Shown here one piece after another: positions 42,748-56,413 of a stretch of DNA of 64,000 bases. This DNA is from Congeria kusceri (lineage: Eukaryota; Mollusca; Bivalvia; Myida; Dreissenidae). The translations under genes and the position numbers were made by a program. How positions within the stretch are numbered: position 1 is the stretch's first letter; each line of letters opens with the position of its first letter. The stretch is from positions 24,858,364 to 24,922,363 of the forward strand of contig CM051028.1 in NCBI GenBank assembly GCA_027627225.1, given 5' to 3'. Below the pieces are notes generated by a model. That model did no database searches, was not told where the DNA came from, and saw nothing but the letters and a program-made list of their open reading frames with translations.

Positions 42748-44960
42748 AAAATCTCATGGATACAAACACTTTCAAGGCATGGAACGGGTGATGAAACTTT
42801 TTGAAGACAAACTTTGTGAAGAAGGTACATCTCTTTTATTAGAACTCTAACCCGATCACCTGTGTACCGATAAAGGGGATAGTGATCTTTGGGATATATA
42901 CAGATTTGCTTAACCATATTCATTGTTAATGTAATAAAAACATCCTATTTTAAAACTTTTCTTAGATCACTTTTATAAACAGCAATGTCTGTTATATGTT
43001 TTCTTGGTGTCCACATTAAACTAGCAATAGTTTTACAAAATTCCTGTATACTAACACATTCGACGTATGAGACGGCTGATAATATATTTAATAACGCTAA
43101 ACTATATTTCAGTTCTTACTTCTTACTTGAAGACTACCTAGGTAAGATCTTTATATAGAGCAGAGTTTTTGATATAACAAATATCAGCACACGCTTAAGC
43201 AATATCAAAGCGCTGAACGCTCTAAAGTTGTTCGCTAAATATTGCATAACACAGGGCTCATTTAGACAAAAAATTCGGAAACAATTTTACCTTCCAACAA
43301 TGTAGAGAAGTATAAAGTCACAACGCATTCGAAAACTTGAGGACTTTTATAAGTCGTTACATGGTGGAAATTGAACCAGCTAATTGATGAATTTGAACGT
43401 GTTTAGACATAACTTACAATCAATTAGACCATTAAGGCATAAAATAATTCCTTTCTAAATGTATTACTTGCTGCGTTTTCCAAAATGTTGGTTTGATGTC
43501 TATTACACATATTATCTTGCATTTTCATGTATGAGGTGGAGCCAAAGCCATGTAGGTGGCGCCCAGAACAGAAGGGGGAGGCAATGCTTATAATTGGCAT
43601 ACTGTTATTACCGTTTCATTCTACGTTTTGTGACTATAAGCATGACAAGAAACGTGGAAATTCCACGAAAACCAAATGTTTCGAATGAAATGCATTAAAG
43701 TCAGCACAAAAACAAAAGTTTTATTAATGGTGACCTTCACCTTGATCCCACAAACCCCATACGCAATCCCTAGCGAGGTCTAGATTTAACCCCACCCACT
43801 CCATACTCAATCCTAATCGAGGTCTTGATATAAGGTATCTATGCATGAAGTTTCATTAAAATATCTCAATTTGTTCTCAAGTTATTGAGGGAAAACCGTT
43901 TTTCTATTTTTAGTAACAGTGACCTTGACTCCACCCACCTCATTATGAATGCACACCCCTTCCCTATTAAAATGCCTACGAAATGTAAATATTAAATAAA
44001 TACCATACATCGAGTCCTCACTTAGAATTGCACGCAATGCCTTATCACCGGCGTAGTAATATCTGAGTATCGTATTTTTATGCAAATTATATTTCGACGT
44101 ATATATTAACAAGGACTAAGATGTCTTACACTGTAAAATGTTACTCTTTCTTGCATTTATTGTTAACGTTCAATTAAATATTTTTATAATTAACAGATCT
44201 ACACATAAACATTTTTTTCCAGTTCTACTTCTACAAAAATCAAATTGACTTTTTTCACTTTTGCTGGATAGGATTGTATCATGCAAGGTCTACAAGTGTT
44301 ATCATTAAACAATGCCATTTCATTAGCATATAATATGTACATGTTATGGTATTTTAAGTAAACATTACTTTTCTTAGAAGCGACCACAGAAAATCGTCAT
44401 GACGTAATATCGGTTCACGAACGAAGCTTTGAAATGGATTTGATTTCACATTGATGTGTCTATTTGCTAGATGCATGTAGATCGTCTAATTTAGTGTGCA
44501 TTTATATTACAGTTAATAATGATGAAATGTTTAACATGTACAATAAGAAAAAAAACGCATTTTTAGATTTATATAAAAATGTCATCCTTTCTAAGACAAG
44601 TCATGCCCAGGCAAAGCAAAGAGCTTAGATACGCCCATGTAAGGATGCTATTGATCGATGACCTAGCGTACACGTCATCACTTGTTTAGTGATATCATTT
44701 ATAGATTGTTTTGCTTTTTTTTCGCCGAGTGAAAATTGGGATACTATGGTGTGGATTTAAAGCCTTTAAAAGCATTTAAGTCTCTAGTGGGAAGCAAATA
44801 TGCTCAGTAGTTAAGTCCACGTGCCACTACAATGGTGCAAAACAATATTCTTAGATTTTTCCGTCATTGCTGTGATTCCTTTTTCTTTCAACTGATCTGC
44901 TCCTAAAGGAGTGTTGCTACAGTTTTCGCTATTTTTTTCTCAATAATAGACCATTTTGAT
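42748..44960. other. Intergenic, no gene seen
   Basis: A block at 43735-43960 repeats ATTAATGGTGACCTT/AGTAACAGTGACCTTGA with a CCACCCAC context, resembling dispersed mollusc repeats. Otherwise AT-rich and featureless. Confidence 0.35.
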
Positions 44961-44969
44961 AATTTGTCT

Positions 44970-46112
44970 ACAAGCAGGGTTCGACTTTAACGCGTATCCG
45001 TCGGTCCGTGAACTGTGATTTTTCGCTCTGACCGGTTGTCTTCGAAGGATGACAGGTCCGGTGACCAGTTGTTTATGGACTAGTTCCAACTTTGTAATTC
45101 GTGAATTATCATTTGTGATTAAGAATACAGGAAACCGTCCGAGATGATATTGTTTATTGGCATTTACCACAAGCTCTCGTGTATAAATTGTACCTTTTCC
45201 GATTCTTCAACTTTCCAATCATTATGTCATAGCAGCGTATTAGACGTTAAAATATCAACGTAACACCATTTTGATTAAAGAAATTATATCCGACGTTCGA
45301 TGTAGTCGCTTTGTAGAGAAACAATTTCCATTTATAATACTTATCTAACGTCATTTAATAACCTTTTATTATTTTTATACAAATTTAATCAAACAACAGA
45401 TATTGTATAAAATAATGGGTTAATAGTTACTTCTATTTAAATTATAACGCGCACATGTTCACATGTTTCTTTGACCAAAAAACCGAAATTTCGAGGTTTG
45501 GCTAAATACATGGACATCGTTAATATTTATACTCTTGGCTCAATGATAGTTGAACAACGTATTCTCTTTTCGCCACAACAATCATGTATTATTGTGTTGT
45601 TGTTGTTTTACAACAGGCAGTTTTAAATTGTATCTCTCAGACTGTTAAACAACATTTAAAGTAAACAAAATTCAAGTCGATGTTTCCGCATTATGAGAAT
45701 GATTGCAAAACGTTAAGGAACGGATAGCCCAATCAGATAACAATAAATAATTATCTTTTTCATTGCTATAATTGCATTTTGATTGCTCAGCACACGATAA
45801 TGCATGGATGTCAAATGTATGTCAAGCTCAATAATTTGATACCTAATCTTTATTTAACAAACAATGCGCATACAAGATTTTGAACAAACATATGTTATAT
45901 AATGAATAATAGATTTTCATGCCTGCTCAATATATTTCCCGATTTCAATTATGATAATCATTTTATGTTTTTTAAGCTATTGTATGCACTATGCAGCTCG
46001 ATGCATTTTTATTATCGGGACCAGTTCATACTGTATCGGACCAGTAGGCTTTGCAGGTAGCCGGTCCTGTGGACCACCACTTCCCAAAAGTTAAGGTTAA
46101 ACCCTGCTACAA
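44970..46112. mobile_element. Possible TIR element of about 1.1 kb
   Basis: Left AAGCAGGGTTCGACTTTAAC and, inverted at the right, GTAGCAGGGTTTAACCTTAA, each followed inward by CCGGTCC-type motifs. No transposase frame was recognised. Confidence 0.4.
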
Positions 46113-48245
46113 AGAAAACAAACAAATACTAAGCGAAAAATGAAATAAAAACATATGGTCACCGGTCTTGTTTTGATTTTATTTGCAAGTATATACCATG
46201 ACTTTATGCATTAAAACTGCTAAATTTGGGACTAACGTTGACGGGTTTCACACAAACGATTTCATTAGTCTTGTACTTATATTTTGTTGATTTGTTCTGC
46301 ATGTTAACCATTACTATACAGTAACTTAATCGTATTTTATTTTCAAATACGGAAACAAGATATCGCTGCTTAAGGATCCTATGTATAGGTTTGGAAAAAA
46401 TAGGATCTAAAAAGGTACAGGGTGCAGCTAAAAAAGTCCTGAAGGAAAACTTAACCAGTTTGTTGACATTTTTTCTAATAATTTGCTAAATCCAGAGTTT
46501 AAGTCTCTGATTAAGCTTTTTTAAGCATAGTCCATTCATTTCAAAAGATATTCAACATTTTTTAATAGACCAGACCAGAGTGGCAGCAGGGAAGAACCAA
46601 ACAGGAGCAGGTTGCGGCACCCTGCTATTCTGCTCTAGAGCGTCCTCGAAAGATTTTCACCAGTTTGTTCTGTCTTCTTAGTCGTATGTGACATTTATCT
46701 TGGCCGAAAACAGCCTTGCAACGGAGCTGCAACATTCGGGTTTCCGTACTAGAGTTCGTTTTACCGCTGGATTGTATTACTTATTGGTAACAAGTAATGG
46801 CAGATGGTCCGCTTTGAATTAATGTTTGACTGCAATTCCAAAACCATACAATTATCCATGCAGTTTAGATTTAGACCAACACATTGTAACCCATGCATAA
46901 CCATACTTATAAACAATTTTATACATACTTTGTATTTTTTCATAATTGTACATTTGTTGTTCTGAATGAACTGGTCACGAAATATGGCAGGAAAGTATCA
47001 GATTATATTTATTTTGTAGCGTCATTACGCTGCTGCTTTCACATGCATCAGCTTGCGTCTGCGTTCTGCGCGTGCGCATATTGTGTCTGCGCGACGCAAG
47101 CGGAAACCCTTTTAGATGAGTCCGTCTGTGTTTACGTTCTTTCTTTTTCAAACCGGACTTGAAAGGATAATTTTGAAAAAATCTTTACGTAGAAGAAGTA
47201 TGCAATTATTCTGAAAACATGCATGTACATTTTGAACAGCAAACATGCAATTACGACAAACCAAATAATAAATGTCCAATCGTCGATATCAAGCGCATCA
47301 AGAATGCTCCGCCACAAATTGTTCAGTACCTCACTGGCTTTGTAATCTTTTAGTGTGATGGTCGTATAAAACGGGACGTTGCCTTACCAATTCAATACAA
47401 TTTCGCATACTACGAACTCATTTAAGCGACCACTCATTATGATATCTTTACATGTTGCGATTTACGCGGACAATAATTCCGACGGAGCGCACAGGCGGGT
47501 ACATGTGAATAGACCAGTTAAATAACACTTGATCCGTTTATACTGTCCGTTTTTTACCAAACGCAGACGCACGACGCAGACGCAGGTGGATGCATGTAGA
47601 AGCAGTCTAACTGATGACTTATTTACAGTTAAATGCTACATAAACACAATACGCAATACGCGTGTGTTCCGATCCGCACAGTGCAACACGGTTTAACGCT
47701 ATTCAAATATGTGAACAAACTCGGTGTTGATATTAATTAAGCTGGTTGACAACATTTGTTTCGTTTTGGACATTGAAAGCGCTTTATTAGATATGTGTGC
47801 ATGTAATATGCTTAATATTGTTTTATTAAATTGTTTTCTTTGCTCAAAGACAAAGATTTGTCTGCCCATTTTGGATTTGGAGGCTTGAACGGGTCCGAAA
47901 CATTTCAACAACTTAGCTACAATTTGTGGTTCTATATTAAGTCGCGCGACTTAATTAATCATCCTCGATTTATTAATGACGCCATGTTCGTCCGAAAATG
48001 GTTTCTTTATATGAATTTTAGAGAAATAAAGATTCAATAAAATAAAGAAAGGATAAGAAGGGCATCAATTTGCAATCTCGTTCATCCCACTGGTTTCATA
48101 AAACACTGCTCTGTTTTAAGCATTGGCTTGAACAGTTTTCCATTTTACAGCACACGTTACGTAACATTTAGCAAATGCAACTTGAGTGCGTTCTTGTCTC
48201 CTGGACCGAACGGGTGACAACGGTTACATTATTGCCATTACGCTA
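46113..48245. other. Intergenic, no gene seen
   Basis: Short chance frames only. GC-richer patches at 46560-46700 and 47040-47110 were not assigned. Confidence 0.35.
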
Positions 48246-48447
48246 TGTAGGATCATATTTTTCACAAATCATATTTTTCACACGCCTGTGAAGAATAGGA
48301 TCTCATTTTGTCACATTTATAAGTGTGAAGAATGTGATTGACCAAAAACGGGGTATGCATACGGATCACATTTCTCACATATTTTATGGTGAAATTGTAT
48401 CGCGACAATCCATGAAATCATTATTTGGAGCATAATTATACATTAAT

Positions 48448-48488
<41 letters not shown>

Positions 48489-48727
48489 TCATTATCATCA
48501 TCATAACATCATCATCATCATCATCATTATCATCATCATCATCATCATCATAATCACCATCATCGTCACCATCATCACTGTCGTCACCATCGTCATCATC
48601 ACCATCGTCATTATTATCATCACCATTATCCACGACAATCAATGAAATCATTATTTGGAGCATAATTATACATTAATCATCATCATCATCATCAGCAGCA
48701 GCAGCAGCATCATTATCATCATCATCA

Positions 48728-48760
<33 letters not shown>

Positions 48761-49750
48761 TATCATCATCATCATCCTCCTCATCATCACTATCCTCGTC
48801 ACCATCGTCACTGTCGTCACCATCGTCATCATCGTCGTCATCGTTATCATAATTATTTTCTTCATCACCATTATTATCCTTATACTTAACGTCATCATCA
48901 GTATGGTCATCACTATGAGAAACTAAGCCCTATTTGGCAGCTTCTTATGTATGCATACGTTTGTACGGTCTAGTTAGGAAATAGAAATGCATATGTACTC
49001 GCGTACGTCCATACGAACGTACACCTTTTTACGTGCATATGTCCGCCCGAACTAGAATATACGTATACACGGACGGTAATATAATTATTATTCTTATTAG
49101 AACCTCCGCACATGTTAGTACGTACGTTTGGAAAGTATTGTAGCGTAGCGTACCGTACCTCCCGTATCGTATCGTACCGTACCGTATCGTTCCTAACCGA
49201 ATCGTACCGTACCGTACCTAACCGTACCGTACCTAACCGTGCCGCATCGAACCGTACTCTACCGTACCGTACATTTCAATACCATTGAATTACAAACCAT
49301 ACTGTACATTCCATGCCATGCCATGCCAGGCCTTGCCATGATTCCATGCCATGCTTCCATGCCATGCCATGCCATGCCGTGCCATGCCTGGCCAAACCGT
49401 ACCATACTTACCCGTCCGTTACCGTGCCGTACCATATCGTACCATACCATGCATACCGTACAGTTCCGTTAATCATGCCGTTTGTTTTTCGGTCACATAC
49501 AGTGTGAAAAATAGGATTATGATTTAACAAATTCACTTTTTTTGAAAATGTGAACACGTTTTTTTCATGTGTGAAGAATATGATTTGAGTGCATATCAAA
49601 AACTGGACTCGATCACAAATTTCACAGAAAATGTGAAGAATGAGATTGCTTTGTGTGAAGAATGAGATCCTATTTTTCACACCTGTGAAAAATGAGATCC
49701 TATATTTCACTTGTGTGAAAAATATGAATTGTGAAAAATATGGTCCTACA
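48246..49750 (-). mobile_element. Composite TIR element, copy 3 (inverted, complete)
   Basis: Starts TGTAGGATCATATTTTTCAC, ends ATGGTCCTACA. Relative to copy 1 the order is reversed: ATC array, the unique block, TACGGT-type DNA, and a CCATG-type pentamer array (49310-49390) in place of GGGCA. Confidence 0.75.
48441..48912. repeat. ATC array with an internal 230 bp duplication
   Basis: (ATC)n with AGC and ACC variants. The flank ATGAAATCATTATTTGGAGC occurs at 48412 and again at 48642, so part of the array and its flank is duplicated in tandem. Confidence 0.9.
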
Positions 49751-49788
49751 AAGCTACCGTTTTATAAGTAACAGACTCAACATACTAA

Positions 49789-50054
49789 ATTAGGAGTGTC
49801 TTGGGAAAACCGGGCTTAATGAATGTGCGTTAAGTATCGTCCGGATTAGCCTGTGCAGTCCGCACAGGCTGATCCGGGACGACACTTTCCGCCTACAGTG
49901 GATTCATGTTTAGTAGAGACTTCCTTGAAACAGAAAATACCATAAAAGCGGAAAGTGTAGTCCTGGATTAGCATGTGCGGACTGCACAGGCTAATCCGGG
50001 ACGACACTTTACGCACATGCATTAAGCCCGATTTATCCACGACACGTCTCATTA
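49789..50054. mobile_element. MITE of the CCGGATTAGCCTGTGC family, copy 2
   Basis: Phrases GGATTAGCCTGTGCAGTCCG and CACAGGCTAATCCGGGACGA form long inverted arms inside TAATGAGACG-type ends. Confidence 0.85.
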
Positions 50055-50875
50055 ATACATTCTGGAAATAGACGTTTCCAAACGTTTCAACCATAATTAT
50101 TTAAATAAAATGATGTGCGTTGTTTAGTCCTTTGTTACCACCGGGTTAATTATTAACACAATTTACACAAAAGAGCACGTGGACATATATGTAGTGCACT
50201 GACAAAGCAATAAAAGAAAATATCTCTCCAAAAATAGACCGATCCGGGATTCGCCACGAATAGTTTAAACTCCGCCCCAGCTATTGTTAAAGGATTAATT
50301 TCCATTCATCGAAAATCACAAACATTACCACGTGCTCATTTGAATATGAATAACATTATGCACGTGCTCTTTTGTATGAAATAGTTTAATCGCTAAATAC
50401 GTGATATCCAAGTGCGATGATTGGATAATATTTCAGATTAATTTGGACATGATTGACATTTGTGGAAGCGTCTATAGCTGGGAGGTGATTTTGAAATGTC
50501 AAGATCTGGAAAGGTCTATTCATATCAATTCGGAAACACTATTATGAGTTAAACTTTATTTACATGTAATAAAAATACAAAAATACAGTTCATTGCTGAA
50601 ATTCAATTATGAAATATGAAGACTGTCATTGTCACCACGTGAAATAAGTTCTATCGCCGAATGAAACGATTGCTGTGCGCGTGCAAATATAAAAAAAATA
50701 CAAATATTATATAAGTGATAACTTGCAGAATAGAACATTAAATAGCTTTATATAGCATAATAAAATTTCTGTCAATTTAACAACGCCCAACTTTCATTTC
50801 ACTGTTTTTAGTATATTCTACATACTCGATATAGCAATTATATGATAAAAACCCGTGCTGTACACGAGAAAATGA
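50055..50875. other. Intergenic, nothing recognised
   Basis: AT-rich. AATAAA on the minus strand near 50549 could serve a longer gene B 3' UTR. Confidence 0.3.
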
Positions 50876-51118
50876 ATATCACCAACCCATTCTAAGATTT
50901 AAGCAAACAGACTTAGACCCAAGAAAATACTTCTGCGTTTGCAAATATGCTGGGTACCAACGTTGCTTATATCATGAACAAATCATTCTAAATAAATGAT
51001 GATGTAATTAGAGATGGTGAAAATAAAGTTAAGATTCTACATTAAAGCGCTGTTAGAATTGTACAGTTTTAATAATATTCTTTATTCTTAGTCTTAAGTC
51101 TAAGAATAGGCTGGTGAT
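50876..51118. mobile_element. MITE with ATCACCAACC ends, copy 2
   Basis: ATCACCAACCCATTCTAAG left and CTTAAGTCTAAGAATAGGCT with GGTGAT right; same family as 37088-37301. Confidence 0.75.
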
Positions 51119-51455
51119 TACGGGCCCTGATATCCAAATAAATGGTGTAGATCTTGTCAACTACCCATTATCCATGCTGTAGTTTATGTTCTATTTAGAA
51201 AGTACTTGTTTTCTACAAGCAATCTATAATATAACGCAATTGCACAAATTATCACAAGTATTACAATCAAATAATCTTATGGCAACAACGTATTTGTAAC
51301 ATGAGGATATAGCGTTTGAGCGATAGAGAGAGCATGAAAGCAGGCTATAAGTTAAATATGTTGTCACATATGAGACAAAAAAATTAATGTGTTTTAAAAG
51401 TCATTTCAGTCAATGCTTATAACAGTGAACACTGTATATGGAAATTTAAAGTAGC

Positions 51456-51461
51456 TTTAAT
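51456..51461 (-). terminator. Candidate polyadenylation signal of gene B
   Basis: ATTAAA on the minus strand about 65 bases after the stop codon. Weak, because such hexamers are common in AT-rich DNA. Confidence 0.25.
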
Positions 51462-51525
51462 ATATCTGAAGCGACCCCGACACCCAATAGAAAAAAAACA
51501 ACGAACAATGTCAGCGACATCAGGC

Positions 51526-51694
51526 TTATGTCTTTTTGTCATTGTCAAACACGATCTGAGAGCTTGCATATACAGATTTTCCATTCTGTGCCCGAAGCAT
51601 ACTGCCGGCACCCGTTTGAGCGGCGGCGCTATATAACGGGTTCACAAACCCGTCTTCTTCCTGCTTCACTGGAAGTGCCGGCAATGGATCGAAC
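51526..51694 (-). CDS. Gene B last exon: FxNPxY motif and stop codon
   Basis: 169 bp, phase 2 to stop. It reads FDPLPALPVKQEEDGFVNPL followed by Y, giving FVNPLY, then ends FDNDKKT and TAA at 51526-51528. Acceptor AACTTATTGCAG. Two spaced NPxY motifs recall the tails of LRP1 and megalin. Confidence 0.86.
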
Positions 51695-54600
51695 CTGCAA
51701 TAAGTTACATGACTACTGAGTCATAAACGAGCAGGGAATCTTCAAACAGACACAATGATCTAGATTCATACATTAAGTGTGAAAAGGCGTGTTGCAATAG
51801 CAAGTATTATGTACACATTACAGCCGTGTTTGCTTAATTTTGCATTTAACTTTGCAATAGGAAAAGATATGCACACATTTCAACCGAATTTGTTTTATTC
51901 TCCTTACTTAATACAATGCGTTTGACTGAACTCATACTCGGTCACTTTTAATTATGAAAAATGTGGAAATGGAAAACTATGAAAATAGCATTTTGCTACC
52001 AAAATTCTTCCTGTCTACTCACGTCACAGGATTCATCTGTGAAGTGTGTATTCCGTGCTCACTCATCTGAGCGCCCGGGATCGTCATGTAGCCAGGGTTT
52101 TCAATTGCAATATCGTCATTTTGTGTATGGAACGATGCGTTGGAATACGGAACCTCCGTTGACTTTCGTCTGAAATTTAAATTTAAATTAGTCAGGTTCT
52201 AAAATTTAAATTAAAAATACATATATTATCACATGCTATACCTTGTTTTCTGTGTAATACAACCATTGCGAATATTTTTCTCTTACACATGATAACATTT
52301 TGAGCGTTTTCATTGGCTTTAAATATTCTTTCACAGACCAATCGCATGACGTTATTTTGTTGAAATGACATCGTCAACATGAAATGGCGTCACGTTAGTC
52401 CACAATTTTTAGAATGTATCAGCATGTTTTGGTTAAATTAGAAGGTGTTTTTTCGTTTAAAAGCATGTGAAAAAAAGATCTGACACTAGTTGTCGTTTCA
52501 TATCATATTTGATTAAAATCGACCAGGAAATTCGTTAGTAAGCTCTCCAAAAGGCTCGCTTACTAACAATATTCCTGAACTCGTTTAATAAAATATGGTA
52601 TGACATGACAACTCGTGTCAGATTACATATCTCTCTTGTAGAAAATTACTAAGAAGGGTCAAAGTATATATAATTGTCTAAAATAATTGCTCAGTTTTAA
52701 AGCTTTCGACCCTGAAGCATTCTTCGGTAAATCTGTACCTATTACATTTACTGAAGAAGGCCTCGATCAGGGTCGAAAGTTTTAAAACTGAGTCATTATT
52801 TGAGAAATTTAAAATATATAGCAAACGCCTTGAACACACCTGATATCATTACAATTTTTTATTTGTAATGTTATTATTATTATTATTATTTATAACTATA
52901 CTATTAATATTATTATTATTAAAATTGATTCAATGCATTTGCAATTTATTTTAATATGCGATTAATAACTATGGTATCTATCTATACCAATCTTCTCTTA
53001 CACATAACGCAAATATCTTATAATACATGTACAAAGACAATCTGTTCGATTGTGTGCGCCGAAAACTAATGAATTGCTTCAAGATGAATCCGAGCTAGAT
53101 CTAGTTAAATTAAATAACAAATGAAATGTAATTTTTATTATAAAATGTGTTTCCGAGCTAGAACTAGTTAAGTTCATTGACATGAATGTTGCAAAACGTG
53201 TATCAGAACTAGATCTAATGAAATTGATGGTTTGATTTAGTGTTTAATTCAACAAAATGTCTATCCGACTTCTAGTGCTAGTTGATTTCTATGACAAATA
53301 TAATTAAAAGTTATTGTTTTATTAAAAAAAAAAGTAGTTATATTCGCTGACAATATATTTCATACCAGCAATGCATACCACCAAAACGTGTGTGTAGATA
53401 TAGGTAAAAAAAAATCAATGAAAATCGATTTTTAATTCAATGCAATGTGTATTTCATAAACACGTACGTACCTCTTGATGAATATAAACAATGCCACGGC
53501 ACCAGCAATGCATACCACCAATGCAATGGCTATGCCAAACCCTATGCCAATCTTCGCCCCCGAGGAGCCACCGGCTGCGGCAACCTGGGACCCTATGCCA
53601 CCTTGAATTTCTGTGGAATGAATAATGTATTAAAACAAATATAGTTGTACAGGCATATACATTTCAGTATAAGGGAAAGCTCCAGTGTGAAAACAGCAAG
53701 GAATAATTGTAACACATAGTTGTATCCATGTTCATCTCGTATTCAGAGCAAATTAGCTGGGTGCTCCAACCTGCTCCTTTTTGTTCCTCAGCGCTGAACA
53801 TATGGACTGGGTAACAAATATCATGTTAAATATATATTAAAGGGACTTGTTGACAGATTTTCGTATTTTTTGAAAAATTGCAATTTAATGTCTTAACTGC
53901 AAAAATTAAAGAATCTGGAATAATTTAAAAAGAATATTTTATAAAAAAAAAACTTAAGAATAACAAGTTGCCTTTGCCGGGACTCGAACGCTGGACCTTT
54001 GAGAAAGTAATCTTATACGCTAACCGATCGGCCATTCGGACTTATAAATTCTGAATTGTATATTTAACGCTATGTAAGCGATACACGTGTTTTTCAAAAT
54101 ACAGATGAAAAGCGTTACAAACGCTTTATACTTTTATCCATTTCAAACGATGATTTTTCATTAACGACACTATATTTCCAATATATGCATTTGTCAGAAG
54201 TATTATTTCGCGTTTTTATATTTATATTTAGGGGGTGATCTACGAACACAAATTTGGAAAATTGTCAAATTGTTCTTTTTTTTGCCAATATTCGATGACC
54301 GATGAAGATCACTTGTGTACATAAATTAATTGAAATACTTTCAAACGTATTGCTTTAAAGGATTGATTTAAATTATAGGAAACAAAAGCACTGGTTCTTC
54401 TTCCGCCCTTTTGAGCAGCACCCTGATGCTTTTCTAATCCTCGATCTCTCCCTTTGTTATATACGGTAATATCTGATGAACATGTATTGAAAAATCCATT
54501 CCTCTGATTTATATTTACATCCTTGCGTGGCACAATAAGCTTATAACGGTGTCAACATTATTAATTTCGGTTGCTGAAATAACGTGTAAATACATTTTAT

Positions 54601-56198
54601 TATTGTGTCACTTCAATCTCTTGTAGTTTAAATAATAGTAAACAGTTATGTCTTTTGATGACGACGTACATTACAGCACAATATAAAGTATTCGTGCTGG
54701 TGCATTATATATATGATAGTTAAATATAGTATTTATCTAATTATGTCAATGTTTTCTAAAGCCTCAGTCAAACATTCTCAATTTTTCCTGCCGTTCTTGA
54801 GCGTCCAGAATCAAATATATCAAAAGACGGGACAATATTCTGATATTCGGGGCTCGAAATTCAATTTTTGTATCAAAATATGGAATATGTCCCGATAGCG
54901 TCCCGACAGCGCCTCGACAGAGTCCCGACAGAGTACCGACAGCGTCCCGATTCTCCCGCATGCGATCCGACAGTGTCCCGACAGCGTCAAGACAGCATCC
55001 CGACATTCCCGACTTTTTTATTATTAGCGTTGTCGGGAGGCTGTCACGAGCCCTAATCGGGAAGCATTTATGGTGGACCGAACAAAGTTCTGTCCATAAA
55101 TGACAAGCACAAACAAAAACGCACAAAACACACGCTTTACACCAGACTTGATATATGTATACATAATTGTTTATGTAATATCATTCCGTTCCACCGGATA
55201 TTGTTCCGACACCGTACCGATACAGCCGAATCTATCCCGACAGAGTCCCGACTATACAAATTCGGCTGAGTCTCCCGAATGTTAAGAGACAACCTTAACT
55301 GTCGGGAGTCCTTTGCCGATCACGCCGAACGTGTCCCGATGATTCCCAATTCTCAGGACACCGTCTCGAAAGCGTCCAGACAGCTCCCGACAGCGTTCCG
55401 ACAACGTTCGGACAGCGTCCCGATATTCCCGATTTGTGTACTTTTTGTATAGTTGCGCTGTCGGGACGCTGTCGGGAGCCATAATCGTGAATGTGTAACT
55501 GAGGCATAATAGACTATAGAAACACCTTTGTAACAAATCTCCTAGCAGAGTTATCGTTCGTTGATCTCACCATACACCTCTGCAACGGGCTCAATGACAC
55601 AAATCTTGTCAAAACGGAAAAATGTACTTAACGCAAAATAAAATTGATTGTTAGGACCACAAGCATAGCAGAATAAATGGAATTTAAATTATCATACATG
55701 GGGAAAAAATAATAATTTGAATTCCTATTATTGGAATTATTTGTATGCCCATTTACGCATATGCAATGAGTTCGCAGATGTAAACAAAATGGACAGATTG
55801 GAGTGTTCGCTGCGTTTGAATGTTATGATAATTTGAATAAAGCCGCGTGCATGAGTTGGGACTACATTCCAAACCTACTACAAAGGTGAATGGAACATAG
55901 CCGGTGTGCTAGCGATTGCTGTCTAAATAGTAAATACGAGTAAAAGTACCATTGACTGAAAATTTACATGTAGTACTAAAATTTAAAACATGACTACATG
56001 AATTTTAGTTTGATGCCTGGCAACTTGATGGAGAAATAATATAAGTACTCGTATATCATAAACCTGTACCAAATTGAGGCCATGCAGAATTCTATAACGT
56101 AATGATCATTATAAAGATACATTGAGTCTCTGTTGAATTACTTACATTAAACATGGCATATACGTTATTAACTGATTTTACCATACAAATGCCAAAAA

Positions 56199-56229
<31 letters not shown>

Positions 56230-56285
56230 TAATAATAATAATTATAATAATAATAATAAAGTAGTAGTAGTATTAGTAGTAGTAT

Positions 56286-56350
<65 letters not shown>

Positions 56351-56354
56351 GTAT

Positions 56355-56413
<59 letters not shown>

